A stretch of DNA of 64,000 bases from Aquipluma nitroreducens. Its GTDB lineage: Bacteria > Bacteroidota > Bacteroidia > Bacteroidales > Prolixibacteraceae. Each line of letters begins with the position of its first letter. Positions within the stretch are counted from its first letter, which is position 1. The position numbers were made by a program, and so were the translations under genes. Below, piece after piece: positions 36,533 through 45,357 of this stretch. The stretch covers positions 5,137,501 through 5,201,500 of the forward strand of contig NZ_AP018694.1 of assembly GCF_009689585.1 (NCBI RefSeq), in the 5' to 3' direction. The notes beneath the pieces are model-generated. The model was not told where the DNA came from and did no database searches. It worked only from the letters and a program-made list of their open reading frames with translations.

Positions 36533-37694
36533 GCCACTGTTATTCCTTCCATTGGTTTTGATCCCTTTTATTGTCCTGATATTCTATGTATTGGGAGGGG
36601 GAGAAAAGAAGGAAAAGGAAGAACAAAAGCAAAAAGAGCAGCAAGCGGTAAAGGGAGCCAATTACACCCTTCCTGATGCTGATAAAAGCGTCGCGATTTA
36701 CGATAAAATGGACAACTATTCCTCAAAAAAAGAAGTCACCAGCAGTCACGATTATAACATTGCAGGGGAGACTAATTCCACCAACGAGGAAAACCTGGAA
36801 GAGGAAACTCTCACCGAAGAACAGCTACTTTCCGGAAAGAAGAATCTGTATAAGAACGATCCGGTTCCTGAACTGAATGCCGATGTTTCCACAGATCTAT
36901 TGGCTCATATCCGGCAAAAGGAAAGGACAGTCAGGGAAGATCTGGAAAATAGTCAGGCTGAAGCAAAATCACAAAATGAGGATGCCGACTCAAATCAGTC
37001 AGAGAAGGACAAAAGGAATTCCAATGATCAAAAAGCATCAGCTTCAATTGCTCCAACCGGTATTGAAGAACTGGACAAGGTTTTCCGGCAAAACAGCAGA
37101 CTGGCCAAGCAGAATGATTCCCTGAACATCCGGTTAAAGGAAACTTCAGCACAAAAAGAGAGGTTGGAAGCTGAAAAGAACAAACACTTTACCCTGGAGA
37201 AAAGCGGGAAGTCAGGTTTTAAGCCTAAAGAAACTGCTATTCCTGTGATCGAAGCCGAAGTTTATGAAACCGCCACGGTATTAACTGGCAACCGTGTAAA
37301 GCTTCGGCTATTGGAAGAAGCCTGGTTGAACGGGGTTAAAATACCGGCCAACACTTTTTTGTATGGCATCTGTGAAGTGACCAATGAGCGCCTTCAGATC
37401 GAAGTGATGCAAATACCGGTGGGAGAAAAGTTCGTCCCGGTTGAAGTATCTGTTTGCGATCTGGACGGACTGCCCGGCCTGTATGTACCGGACAATACCT
37501 CCCGAAAAGTTGCCAAAGAGGTTGGCAGCAGCGCCAACACTTCCTCTATGTTCGGTGTAAGCAATAATCCACTGACTTATATGGGAATACAGGCAGCCGA
37601 CCGGACAGCCCAATCCCTGCTAAAAATGATCCGAATCAAAAAAGTCACCATCAAGAAAAATACCCTCGTTTATTTAATCAACAAAAGCAAATAA
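36507..37694 (+). CDS. traM: TraM, VirB10-like
   Basis: 395 residues. One transmembrane helix lies at about 9-30 (LLFLPLVLIPFIVLIFYVLG). A long polar, Glu/Lys-rich linker follows. A coiled-coil stretch (about 190-225, SRLAKQNDSLNIRLKETSA) leads to the conserved C-terminal TraM domain (TATVLTGNRVKLRLLEEAWL; NTLVYLINKSK). It bridges the inner and outer membranes in the transfer apparatus. Confidence 0.9.
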   Translation: MKAYLKRNKPLLFLPLVLIPFIVLIFYVLGGGEKKEKEEQKQKEQQAVKGANYTLPDADKSVAIYDKMDNYSSKKEVTSSHDYNIAGETNSTNEENLEEETLTEEQLLSGKKNLYKNDPVPELNADVSTDLLAHIRQKERTVREDLENSQAEAKSQNEDADSNQSEKDKRNSNDQKASASIAPTGIEELDKVFRQNSRLAKQNDSLNIRLKETSAQKERLEAEKNKHFTLEKSGKSGFKPKETAIPVIEAEVYETATVLTGNRVKLRLLEEAWLNGVKIPANTFLYGICEVTNERLQIEVMQIPVGEKFVPVEVSVCDLDGLPGLYVPDNTSRKVAKEVGSSANTSSMFGVSNNPLTYMGIQAADRTAQSLLKMIRIKKVTIKKNTLVYLINKSK

Positions 37695-37696
37695 CC

Positions 37697-38500
37697 ATGA
37701 AAATCTTTTTAATCCTAATTATTTGCGCACTGATTCAGATTTCAGTAAGCGCACAAAATATCTTAAAAATATCCGATACCAAAACCAGTCATTTGGTTTG
37801 TCCCGATAAAGTCCAGTATGTACAGGCCGGCGATTATTCGATAGTTCAGGCCGAAGTTGTTCCCGAACTGGCAAACCTGATCCGGGTGAAAGCAGTGCAG
37901 CCTTTTGATAAATCAACCTCCCTGACCGTGGTTTGTGCCGACAGGATTTATTCTTTCGAATTACAGTATGGAAATGATGCCCTAATCACATACCCGATTG
38001 AAACTTTTGATTCGCAAAAAGCCATGACTTTTTCCGGAAAAATGATGCCAGATTACCTCCTGAAAGACCTTTGTGATCAGGTTCTGGACAAACGCAAAGT
38101 TCAGTTCCGCAAGCGCAAATCAGAAAAAGACGGGATTAAAGTTCGTCTGAACTCGATCAGCCTGAAAAATGATGCACTATTTTTTGAGATCCAGATCACG
38201 AACAAGACCAACATGGCTTACGATTTGGAAAGTTTTAACTTCTGGATCACCGATAAGAAAAAGGCCAAAGCAACCAATGTTCAGGAATACCAGGTTTTTC
38301 CACAGTACCATCAGAACAAGGTGCAGCGCATTCCGGGCGAAGTTACTGTTCGGGAAGTATTTGTGATCGAAAAGATGACTATTCCGGATCAGCGAATCCT
38401 GAAGATAGAGCTTAACGAAAAAGCCCTGGGCAACACCGGACGTAAGCTCAGCTTCAACCTGAAGAACAAGGACATCCTCAAAGCCAGATCCCTGAAATAA
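37697..38500 (+). CDS. traN: TraN, DUF4138 (VirB9-like)
   Basis: 267 residues. The signal peptide ends near ISVSAQ (residue 19). The DUF4138 beta-rich domain includes SFNFWITDKKKAKATNVQEY. It starts two bases after the traM stop, as in other Bacteroidota elements, and would be the VirB9-type outer-membrane complex partner of TraM. It is the last gene before a terminator hairpin. Confidence 0.88.
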   Translation: MKIFLILIICALIQISVSAQNILKISDTKTSHLVCPDKVQYVQAGDYSIVQAEVVPELANLIRVKAVQPFDKSTSLTVVCADRIYSFELQYGNDALITYPIETFDSQKAMTFSGKMMPDYLLKDLCDQVLDKRKVQFRKRKSEKDGIKVRLNSISLKNDALFFEIQITNKTNMAYDLESFNFWITDKKKAKATNVQEYQVFPQYHQNKVQRIPGEVTVREVFVIEKMTIPDQRILKIELNEKALGNTGRKLSFNLKNKDILKARSLK

Positions 38501-38555
38501 ATCAAGTGAGAGGAAAATTCCATCATAAACCACACACATTTCTTTATCCTGCTTA

Positions 38556-38592
38556 CCTGCGTTTCCCCGGAAGGGGACGCAGGGGCTTTTTA
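38556..38592 (+). terminator. Rho-independent terminator just upstream of the coupling-protein gene
   Basis: CCTGCGT (38556-38562) pairs with ACGCAGG (38577-38583), and the CCCC/GGGG block extends the stem around a GGAA loop. GGCTTTTTA follows. It ends only about eight bases before the mobC start codon. It closes the traE-N transcript and could also modulate read-through or translation of mobC. Confidence 0.8.
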
Positions 38593-38600
38593 TCCTGAAA

Positions 38601-40544
38601 ATGGAACACGAATCTCACGAACTGGTTAAACTGCATGAAGGCTTTCGTTTCTTCAGCTACGTACTTCTGTTTTTGTCGATGTACCTGACCCAGCTGAATT
38701 ATTTTGTTCTGAAGGGAATACAAATACCTGCTTTTCATTCTTTGATTGAAAAGATGCAGAATCTGAAGTTCCTGGCAAGCCTGTATCCATCCAAGGTGGT
38801 TTGTTTGGTTTTTCTGGCGATCACCTGTATTGGTACCAAAGCCCATAAAGACCGGGAATTACTGGTTTCAACCATTGTTGGACAGACAATAGCCGGGTTA
38901 ATCCTTTACTGGGGAAGCCTTATAGTTTTCAAATCGTTTCCGGCAGTTTATCTGGGTTTGACTTTCTTTGGTTTTGTACTTCTGAACATTGGTTTTGACA
39001 ACATCTCCAAGCTGATCAACGTCAATTTGATGAAAGACCGGTTTAACGAGGAGAATGAAAGTTTTCCGCAGGAAGAAGTTTTAAGGAAGAACGAATACTC
39101 GATCAACCTGCGGACCGTTTACCAGCATAAAGGCAACGAGCACAATGGTTGGATCAATATTGTCAACCCGTTTCGGGCAACGATGGTAATCGGGACACCG
39201 GGCTCAGGCAAATCCTTTTCGGTGGTATTGCCTTTTATCCGACAACACCTGAAAAAAGGTTTTTCGATGTGCGTCTATGATTTTAAGTACCCGGACTTAT
39301 CGCTGGTTGCCTATAATCATTTTCTGAGAGCAAGGAAAACCGGAAAGCTGCCTGAATCAAGTAGGTTTTATGTGATCAATTTCGAGAACATTCAAAAATC
39401 TTTTCGCTGCAACCCGTTGGCGCCGGAGTGGATGGAAAGCCCCATCGATGCCTTTGAATCTTCCAGGACAGTCCTGTATAACCTGAACAGGGAATGGATA
39501 CGCCAACAGGGGGAGTTTTTCTCCGAATCAGCCGTTTCCTTTTTTGCGGCCGTAATCTGGTTTTTGAAAAAGTACAGGGATGGCCGGTTTTGTACTTTGC
39601 CCCATGCTATTGAATTGCTCCAGATGGATTACGATGATCTGTTTGCGGTAATGGAGCAGGAAATAGATGTGGCCAATATCATCAACCCTTTCATCAATGC
39701 GCACAAACGCGGGGCCAGGGAGCAACTTGAGGGACAATTGGGAAGCCTGAAGATAGCCATTTCAAAGATCATAAGCCCGGAGATTTACTGGATCTGTTCG
39801 GGAAATGATTTCTCACTGGACATCAACAATCCCGAATCACCCAAAATCCTTTGCCTGGCTAACGATCCGCTTCGGGTGGAGATGTACGGCGCTGTTCTGT
39901 CTCTTTACATCACTCGGATGTTGAAGGTTATTAATAAGAAAGGGCAAAGGCCATCCTCGCTGATCTTTGACGAACTGCCCACTATATACTTCCGGGGGCT
40001 GGATACGCTGATCGCCACGGCACGGAGCAACCGGATTTCCTCTTTGCTGGGGGTTCAGACCATTGATCAGTTGATCCGCGATTACGGGAAAGAACAGGCC
40101 AACGCTATCACCAGCAACATCGGCAATGTGTTTTGCGGGCAGGCTGCCGGTGAGACTGCCAAGTTTATCCAGAACCGGATGGGCAAAATCCTTCAGGAAA
40201 GGCAGTCGGTCAACATCAACAGGAATACACAATCCTCTACTTTTTCTACACAACTGGACTTTCTGGTTCCTGAAGGCAAGATTGCGACTCTGCCACAGGG
40301 CTATATGGTGGGACAGGTGGCTGACAACTTTGGGGAAGAAATCGCACAGAAGAACTTCAACGGCCTGGTTCATGTCGATGTGAAAGCACAGCAGTGGGAG
40401 GAAGGCCGGTTTATTCCCATCCCTGACTTTTATCAGTTCGACAACGTGCCGGAAGTGCTGGAACGCAACCGCACAAAGATACAGAACGATATCCGGTCGA
40501 TAACTTATTCAGAAAACAACAATTCCAAAATCAAAAAACAATGA
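38601..40544 (+). CDS. mobC: Type IV coupling protein (MobC/VirD4 type)
   Basis: 647 residues. Three or four N-terminal transmembrane helices (to about residue 130) precede a VirD4/TraD-type ATPase with Walker A GTPGSGKS (198-205) and Walker B SLIFDELPTIYF (about 452-463). The motif RSNRISSLLGVQTIDQL follows. It brings the relaxase-DNA complex to the secretion channel. The stop overlaps the next start (ATGA). Confidence 0.92.
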   Translation: MEHESHELVKLHEGFRFFSYVLLFLSMYLTQLNYFVLKGIQIPAFHSLIEKMQNLKFLASLYPSKVVCLVFLAITCIGTKAHKDRELLVSTIVGQTIAGLILYWGSLIVFKSFPAVYLGLTFFGFVLLNIGFDNISKLINVNLMKDRFNEENESFPQEEVLRKNEYSINLRTVYQHKGNEHNGWINIVNPFRATMVIGTPGSGKSFSVVLPFIRQHLKKGFSMCVYDFKYPDLSLVAYNHFLRARKTGKLPESSRFYVINFENIQKSFRCNPLAPEWMESPIDAFESSRTVLYNLNREWIRQQGEFFSESAVSFFAAVIWFLKKYRDGRFCTLPHAIELLQMDYDDLFAVMEQEIDVANIINPFINAHKRGAREQLEGQLGSLKIAISKIISPEIYWICSGNDFSLDINNPESPKILCLANDPLRVEMYGAVLSLYITRMLKVINKKGQRPSSLIFDELPTIYFRGLDTLIATARSNRISSLLGVQTIDQLIRDYGKEQANAITSNIGNVFCGQAAGETAKFIQNRMGKILQERQSVNINRNTQSSTFSTQLDFLVPEGKIATLPQGYMVGQVADNFGEEIAQKNFNGLVHVDVKAQQWEEGRFIPIPDFYQFDNVPEVLERNRTKIQNDIRSITYSENNNSKIKKQ

Positions 40545-41056
40545 TTGAACAAACTATCTATTTTAAATGCAGGCCATCCCAACTCCTTAACCTGGAAAAT
40601 TTTCTGCTGACCCTTTTATTCATCCCGGTAGTCATCCTGATGGACAGGATGCTGATGGAACACGAGTTGGCATTCTTCCTTCCGGCAAAGCTGGCGTTTT
40701 ATGCAAACAGGCTCCCGGAGTACCTTTCAGTTCTGGTCCTGCTGAACCTGACCTGGCAAATCCTGAAAGTCTATTGCACCCGCTATGAAATCGATCCCGG
40801 AGAACTAAGGCATTATTCAGGAATACTTAGTCGAAAGCACGAGTATATCGAATTGTATCGGATCAAAGATTTCGAAGTCAGAAGACCCTTCATTTACCGC
40901 CTGTTTGGATTGGGAAACCTGGTCCTTTACACATCGGATAAAACCACTCCGGTACTTCACCTGTACGCCATTCCCAACCCGGAAGAGAAATACACCATCC
41001 TGCGAGGCCTGGTAGAACTCAACCGAAAAGAGAAACATGTATTTGAGGTTGATTAA
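40541..41056 (+). CDS. Membrane protein with bacterial PH domain
   Basis: 171 residues. Two hydrophobic segments (about 18-35 and 58-78) are followed by a bPH2/YdbS-type pleckstrin-homology-like domain (YEIDPGELRHYSGILSRKHE; IKDFEVRRPFIYRLFGLGNL). It is translationally coupled to mobC. The role is unknown. Coupling suggests it assists the coupling protein or anchors it. Confidence 0.7.
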   Translation: MIEQTIYFKCRPSQLLNLENFLLTLLFIPVVILMDRMLMEHELAFFLPAKLAFYANRLPEYLSVLVLLNLTWQILKVYCTRYEIDPGELRHYSGILSRKHEYIELYRIKDFEVRRPFIYRLFGLGNLVLYTSDKTTPVLHLYAIPNPEEKYTILRGLVELNRKEKHVFEVD

Positions 41057-41087
41057 TCCAATTATATAACAACAAAAATTAGAAATT

Positions 41088-41771
41088 ATGGAACAACAGA
41101 AAACACGCATGAGCATGGACCAGATTCCGTTTGACAAGCTTGAAAAGGTTGGTATTAAACCTGATCTGATTAAACAAATGGAAAAACGGGAAATGACCGA
41201 TTTTCTGAACGGTTTTCGTTCGGACAAACTCTACACTGTCAACGCCAAAATCAATGGCGAAGATTACAGGATTCCGGCTAAAATCCGACTACAAAGTAAA
41301 GATGACGGATCGGTGGATATTAAGGTGCACCCGATTCAGCGGCTCAACGTCCCGGATGAATACATGGGCCATAAGTTTACCAAAGAGGAAAAGGGAGCTT
41401 TGCTCAATGACAAAAACCTGGGCAAAACAATAGAACTGACCGGGCGGGATGGAAAGAAAGACAACTATTATCTGAGTATCGATTCCAAGACGAATGAGCT
41501 CATTCCATTGCGTTCCAGCTACATTCAGGTGCCGGACAAGATCAAAGGAGCTAACCTTTCTTCCGAGCAAAAAGAGAAACTGGCAGCGGGTGAAAAAGTA
41601 ACCGTGGACGGAATGACTGGCAAGAATGACAAGAAGTTTTCAGCAACCCTTCAGGTGGATGCTGCTAACCGGAACATTAGCTTTTCTCAGTTTAAGCAGG
41701 AAAAGTCAGAAGACTTAAAATCGGATGCCAAACAATCGGAAAAACAAGGGGCCAGGCAAAAGGTCCATTGA
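41088..41771 (+). CDS. DUF4099/DUF3945-type protein of conjugative elements
   Basis: 227 residues. The N-terminal part (MDQIPFDKLEKVGI) matches DUF4099. The rest (PAKIRLQSKDDGSVDIKVHP; TGRDGKKDNYYLSIDSKTNE) carries DUF3945-type repeats of about 50 residues. The C-terminus is Lys/Gln-rich. Such proteins are common beside mobilisation genes in Bacteroidota elements, with no defined biochemical role. A terminator follows directly. Confidence 0.72.
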   Translation: MEQQKTRMSMDQIPFDKLEKVGIKPDLIKQMEKREMTDFLNGFRSDKLYTVNAKINGEDYRIPAKIRLQSKDDGSVDIKVHPIQRLNVPDEYMGHKFTKEEKGALLNDKNLGKTIELTGRDGKKDNYYLSIDSKTNELIPLRSSYIQVPDKIKGANLSSEQKEKLAAGEKVTVDGMTGKNDKKFSATLQVDAANRNISFSQFKQEKSEDLKSDAKQSEKQGARQKVH

Positions 41772-41800
41772 TTCAATAACAGGTCTCGTTTTCAAAACCG

Positions 41801-41839
41801 GAAGGGGAAATTCTGAGTAGCAGGTTTCCCTTTCTTTTT
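41801..41839 (+). terminator. Rho-independent terminator
   Basis: AAGGGGAAA (41802-41810) pairs with TTTCCCTT (41825-41832) with one bulge and is followed by TTCTTTTT. It separates the mobC operon from the oriT/relaxase segment. Confidence 0.65.
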
Positions 41840-41907
41840 GGAAAGAAATGAAAAAATGAAGACGAAAGTTCAAAGAGAAAAAGCAAAAAATCGAAGGGTA
41901 AATCTAA

Positions 41908-42018
41908 TTCAAAGAGGGGAATGCAAGATGTGTTTTTGTATGCACAAAAACCGTTTCACCTTGTCTGGCAGGAGCCAACCCATATTCCCCTCGACTATGA
42001 ATGATTCCCCTCTTTGAA
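41908..42018. other. oriT: Candidate origin of transfer (nested inverted repeats)
   Basis: TTCAAAGAGGGGAAT (41908-41922) is perfectly inverted at 42004-42018 (ATTCCCCTCTTTGAA). A further ATTCCCCTC at 41984-41992 is an alternative partner for the left arm. Inside them, GTTTTTGT (41932-41939) and ACAAAAAC (41944-41951) form an 8-bp hairpin with a four-base loop. The array lies 29 bases before the relaxosome gene and upstream of the relaxase, the usual place of oriT. The nick position is not identified. Confidence 0.65.
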
Positions 42019-42046
42019 CCGTTGAAATAGGAACAGAAAACAAACC

Positions 42047-42415
42047 ATGCGACCCAAATTGCCAGATACCGATAAGCGAAATGCCAAGCTCATTATCCGA
42101 GTTTCGAAGAATGAGAAGCTCAGGTTACAAAGCCTGACTAAGAGGGGAAAGTATGGCTGCATGAGTGACCTGATCCGGTCCAAGGTTTTTAATGAGTCAA
42201 ACCGAAAAGTCATTTCGCTGGACGAGGAAGCCAACACGCAGCTTAAAAATCTGGATTACGAACTAAACAAGATCGGGGTCAACCTGAACCAACTTTCCAA
42301 GCGGATAAATTCATTTGCAGGTTACAATGTTGGAGACAATGATCGGCAATTGCTCCGTCAGGCTTTTGAAATGATGCGAAACTGCCTGATCATCCTTCAG
42401 AAATTGCTGCACTAA
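42047..42415 (+). CDS. mobA: Relaxosome accessory protein (MobA/MobC-type ribbon-helix-helix)
   Basis: 122 residues. The N-terminal half (KLIIRVSKNEKLRLQSLTKR; MSDLIRSKVF) has a ribbon-helix-helix-like DNA-binding pattern. The C-terminal half (LDYELNKIGVNLNQLSKRIN) matches the bacterial mobilisation accessory family. It would bind oriT just upstream and load the relaxase. The relaxase gene follows after 34 bases. Confidence 0.85.
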   Translation: MRPKLPDTDKRNAKLIIRVSKNEKLRLQSLTKRGKYGCMSDLIRSKVFNESNRKVISLDEEANTQLKNLDYELNKIGVNLNQLSKRINSFAGYNVGDNDRQLLRQAFEMMRNCLIILQKLLH

Positions 42416-42449
42416 TTTTCTTTCACTGAACCACCAAAGCCTCAAATCA

Positions 42450-43376
42450 ATGGTTATTAAAATCCACCAGGCATGTAGTACACAAAACGCTTTGTTTTAC
42501 AATGAGCGGAAGGTTTTTCAGCACAAAGCTACTTTTTACCACAGCCGGAATACTCCTGAAATCAATCCTTTCCTGGGAGATAAGAATGCCCGTCACAGGA
42601 TTTTTAAGGATATTGAAGATCGCAACACCCGGGTACAAAAGAAAGGGTTGCATATTTCAGTGAACCCTACTGTTGGGGATTTGGTTCGATTGGGTGATGC
42701 TGGGATCAGAACTGAGATTGATAACCTGATGAAACATCTGGGTTATGGGAATCAGCCTTACATGGTATATAAACACGCCGATCTGGAACGTGTGCATTTT
42801 CATATTGTTTCGACAAGGATTGACTGTGAAACCGGCAAGAAAATCAAAGACAATTACGAAAAAGAAAAAACACAGCGGTTTATCAAAGGACTGGAAGAAA
42901 AGTATCAGTTAACGAAAGATGATAATCCGGAGAAACTAAACTTCCGTTTTTCAAATTCAAGCAAAGACCTGAAGCAAAACCTTGAAAACCTATTTGGACA
43001 ATTGAACCGGATGGAATTTATCACCTCCAACGAAATGTATGATCAGGCTTTGAGATTGTTCCAGGTAGAGGTTCGAAAAGCAGGAAGAGGGCATTTGGTT
43101 TTTGTAACTGATGATAATGGAAATCCAATCCGGCATCCAGTTAAGATGTCTGATTTTCAGGAACGACCGAAGTTTTATTTGTCTGAGCAGCAGACTTTAG
43201 GTCAACATTCCAGGAAGTATCCTGATTCGAATCTAATTGGGCAGAATAGTGACGTTTTGAAATCGTTGGTTTTGAAAGAATTGATCAGGCAGATATATAT
43301 CAAAAACAATAATAATTACACAAATAAAAGGAATAAGTTGTCACAAATAAAAAATAAAGGGAAAGGATATCGGTGA
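42450..43376 (+). CDS. mobB: Relaxase/mobilisation nuclease
   Basis: 308 residues. The catalytic Tyr is probably Tyr17 (NALFYNE). The metal-binding motif is HADLERVHFH (His109, His116, His118) followed by IVSTRID. This is the relaxase domain common to Bacteroidota MobB proteins. It nicks oriT and leads the strand into the recipient. The C-terminus is Lys/Asn-rich. It is the last conjugation gene in the window, and defence genes begin right behind it. Confidence 0.9.
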   Translation: MVIKIHQACSTQNALFYNERKVFQHKATFYHSRNTPEINPFLGDKNARHRIFKDIEDRNTRVQKKGLHISVNPTVGDLVRLGDAGIRTEIDNLMKHLGYGNQPYMVYKHADLERVHFHIVSTRIDCETGKKIKDNYEKEKTQRFIKGLEEKYQLTKDDNPEKLNFRFSNSSKDLKQNLENLFGQLNRMEFITSNEMYDQALRLFQVEVRKAGRGHLVFVTDDNGNPIRHPVKMSDFQERPKFYLSEQQTLGQHSRKYPDSNLIGQNSDVLKSLVLKELIRQIYIKNNNNYTNKRNKLSQIKNKGKGYR

Positions 43377-43416
43377 GATTGTTATATTCCTTTCATTTCA
43401 CAAAATGTCTTTTTTA

Positions 43417-44424
43417 TCAAACTTCATAATTTCGACATGCGATCTTAAGTATGTTATAAACTTCTTCTCGAACAAATTCCGGACTTACTATTTTAATTGA
43501 TGAACCAAAACTTAGAATAGTAGAGTAAAATTCATAATTTGGTATGATTCTCAATGAAATAGTAATCTCATTCTCGTTTTCCTCTATCACTTTCTGAGAA
43601 TCATGTATAGGTTTAGTTATAATATATGGTGCTTGGCTTGATGTTATTGATGCAATTATCTCAACAGAAATTTTACCTGTTTCCAATGTTACTCCAATGA
43701 CATCCTTAAAATGTTCTGAATGATTTATATTTAAGCTGTTATCATATTTGATTGCTGGCAGAGGATTAACCTTTGTAATGCGGTCAAGGCTGTAAGTGCC
43801 TACATTTGTGAATCTTTCGCTTAAAGCAACAAGATACCAGCGGTGATTGTATTGTTTCAGAAAATACGGGTGTAAAACAAACTTTTTATGCACTTGTGAT
43901 TTAAATGACTGATAACCAATTTCAATTACCATATTTTCCTTGATATGCTGATAAAGTGGAGTCAAAAATTCGATTCCTTTAACAGCTTTATATTCCAATT
44001 CAATGATCGGCTGGCTTTCTGTATTAGTAAATACTTGTCCTGTGACTTTGTCTTTTACCAATGAAAGTTGCGAGTGAATTGGTAACTGCTTAAAATGACT
44101 TAATAATTCAACCGCATTATTAATGCTCTCAATATCCATTTCACTTAAAGGGACGCTGTCGATAGAGTATGCCGGATCTTCGTATTTATAATACCCATCC
44201 TTTACAACAATTGGTGCATCAAACCCTCTGGGAGGAAGACTTCTCATTAATTCAATATCATAATGAAAGGTCCTTTTGCTAATCCCTTTATCAATCCCAA
44301 AACTCTCGTATAACTGTTTGTCTATTTCATCATTAAGGTCAATACGTGTCCATTTACGTGCGCTGTTTTTCAAACAATTATTAATGACCCGATATCTAAA
44401 ACTGGCAAGTTTATTTTTTGGCAT
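43417..44424 (-). CDS. capW: WYL-domain transcription regulator (CapW/BrxR-like)
   Basis: 335 residues from MPKNKLASF. A longer frame to 44505 would add a hydrophobic, unlikely N-terminus and cover the operator. The N-terminal winged helix (about 1-75) is followed by a WYL domain (about 160-240, KKFVLHPYFLKQYNHRWYLV, SLDRI) and the WCX extension. It is divergent from the CBASS operon. CapW repressors in this arrangement control CBASS, and the homologous BrxR controls BREX. Both systems follow here, so either or both may be targets. The symbol is assigned from context. Confidence 0.82.
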   Translation of the reverse strand: MPKNKLASFRYRVINNCLKNSARKWTRIDLNDEIDKQLYESFGIDKGISKRTFHYDIELMRSLPPRGFDAPIVVKDGYYKYEDPAYSIDSVPLSEMDIESINNAVELLSHFKQLPIHSQLSLVKDKVTGQVFTNTESQPIIELEYKAVKGIEFLTPLYQHIKENMVIEIGYQSFKSQVHKKFVLHPYFLKQYNHRWYLVALSERFTNVGTYSLDRITKVNPLPAIKYDNSLNINHSEHFKDVIGVTLETGKISVEIIASITSSQAPYIITKPIHDSQKVIEENENEITISLRIIPNYEFYSTILSFGSSIKIVSPEFVREEVYNILKIACRNYEV

Positions 44425-44463
44425 TTGATCTTTTTTTACAAAATAAAACAAAATAAATAATAG

Positions 44464-44482
44464 AGTGCAAAAACATTGCACT
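44464..44482. promoter_or_regulatory. Palindromic operator between capW-like gene and CBASS
   Basis: AGTGCAA (44464-44470) and TTGCACT (44476-44482) are perfect inverted half-sites with a five-base spacer, and a third GTGCA follows at about 44485. The site is in the divergent intergenic region, 40 bases from the regulator start and 44 from the CBASS start, as expected for a dimeric WYL repressor. Confidence 0.6.
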
Positions 44483-44525
44483 AGGTGCATGAAACTTTGC
44501 TTCATTAATTCAAAAATAGTTTCAT

Positions 44526-45341
44526 ATGGAAGAGCGTCATACCCGGTTTTTGAATTTTTTCATATTAGTTAGTTTGCTCTTGGCAACGATAAACTCTAAG
44601 GGAAAACCTTACAATGCATCCCTATTAGGAGCGACAGTTGGCACAGCCATTAGTCTCATTTTGGCAACTGGAGGATGGATATTGAGCCACAGGAGTAATC
44701 TAAGGACAATTTTTACTGCAATATTCATTTGTAATCTAAGGTTATCGTGCAGCTATCTATATCGGATAAAAGTGGATGATCAGTATTTGCTAATTAAGAG
44801 CAGGAAACATGGGAAGTATCAACCTGTAGGTGGCAATTTTAAAAGGAATAAGTTCTCTCATGACACTTTACAAAAACTTGAAGTTAGAGACGATGATAAA
44901 TTCACCAATGGTCATCGTTCTAGTGATGATCTTCGCCTTTACATTCGGGGATACAGGCTTCCTCAATTCTTAAAATGGTATAATTCACCAAACAAAAAAC
45001 GTGAAGTAAGCTATGACCGCGAATTTTATGAAGAATTAGTTGAACCAGGTCACTTTTCTTCTGAGTTATTTAAGTATCCGATATTCAATTTTATAAAACA
45101 GGTTATTACTCCGGTTCGCTATTCAACGTACCTGAAATGTTATGAGGTTCACATTTATGATATAGTTGAATTAAATCCATCCCGCGATCAGCTTACTTTT
45201 CTTAAAGAGTTAATGCAAAAAGGTGATTGCAAAGAATTCAAATGGGCTACCAGCAATCTGATTCAAACTCAAGGTTATCAATCGCATACCCAGGATACAC
45301 CTTACGAAATTACTGATCATTCCATCGAAATTTTATCTTAA
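44526..45341 (+). CDS. CBASS effector: membrane protein with SMODS-associated NUDIX domain (Cap16-like)
   Basis: 271 residues. Two to three hydrophobic helices occupy the first 75 residues (FLNFFILVSLLLATI; SLLGATVGTAISLILATGGW). A NUDIX-like sensor domain follows, with YLLIKSRKHGKYQPVGGNFK as its characteristic start. In CBASS, TM-NUDIX effectors are thought to bind the cyclic nucleotide signal and damage the inner membrane to stop phage. The gene is first in the operon, 16 bases before the CD-NTase gene. Family assignment comes from the motif and the neighbouring genes. Confidence 0.8.
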   Translation: MEERHTRFLNFFILVSLLLATINSKGKPYNASLLGATVGTAISLILATGGWILSHRSNLRTIFTAIFICNLRLSCSYLYRIKVDDQYLLIKSRKHGKYQPVGGNFKRNKFSHDTLQKLEVRDDDKFTNGHRSSDDLRLYIRGYRLPQFLKWYNSPNKKREVSYDREFYEELVEPGHFSSELFKYPIFNFIKQVITPVRYSTYLKCYEVHIYDIVELNPSRDQLTFLKELMQKGDCKEFKWATSNLIQTQGYQSHTQDTPYEITDHSIEILS

Positions 45342-45357
45342 ATAAATATCAAAAATC

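Noticed and set aside
43417-44505. Longer 362-residue start for the WYL regulator
   Set aside because: The extra N-terminus is hydrophobic, unlike the family, and would place the start inside or beyond the palindromic operator.
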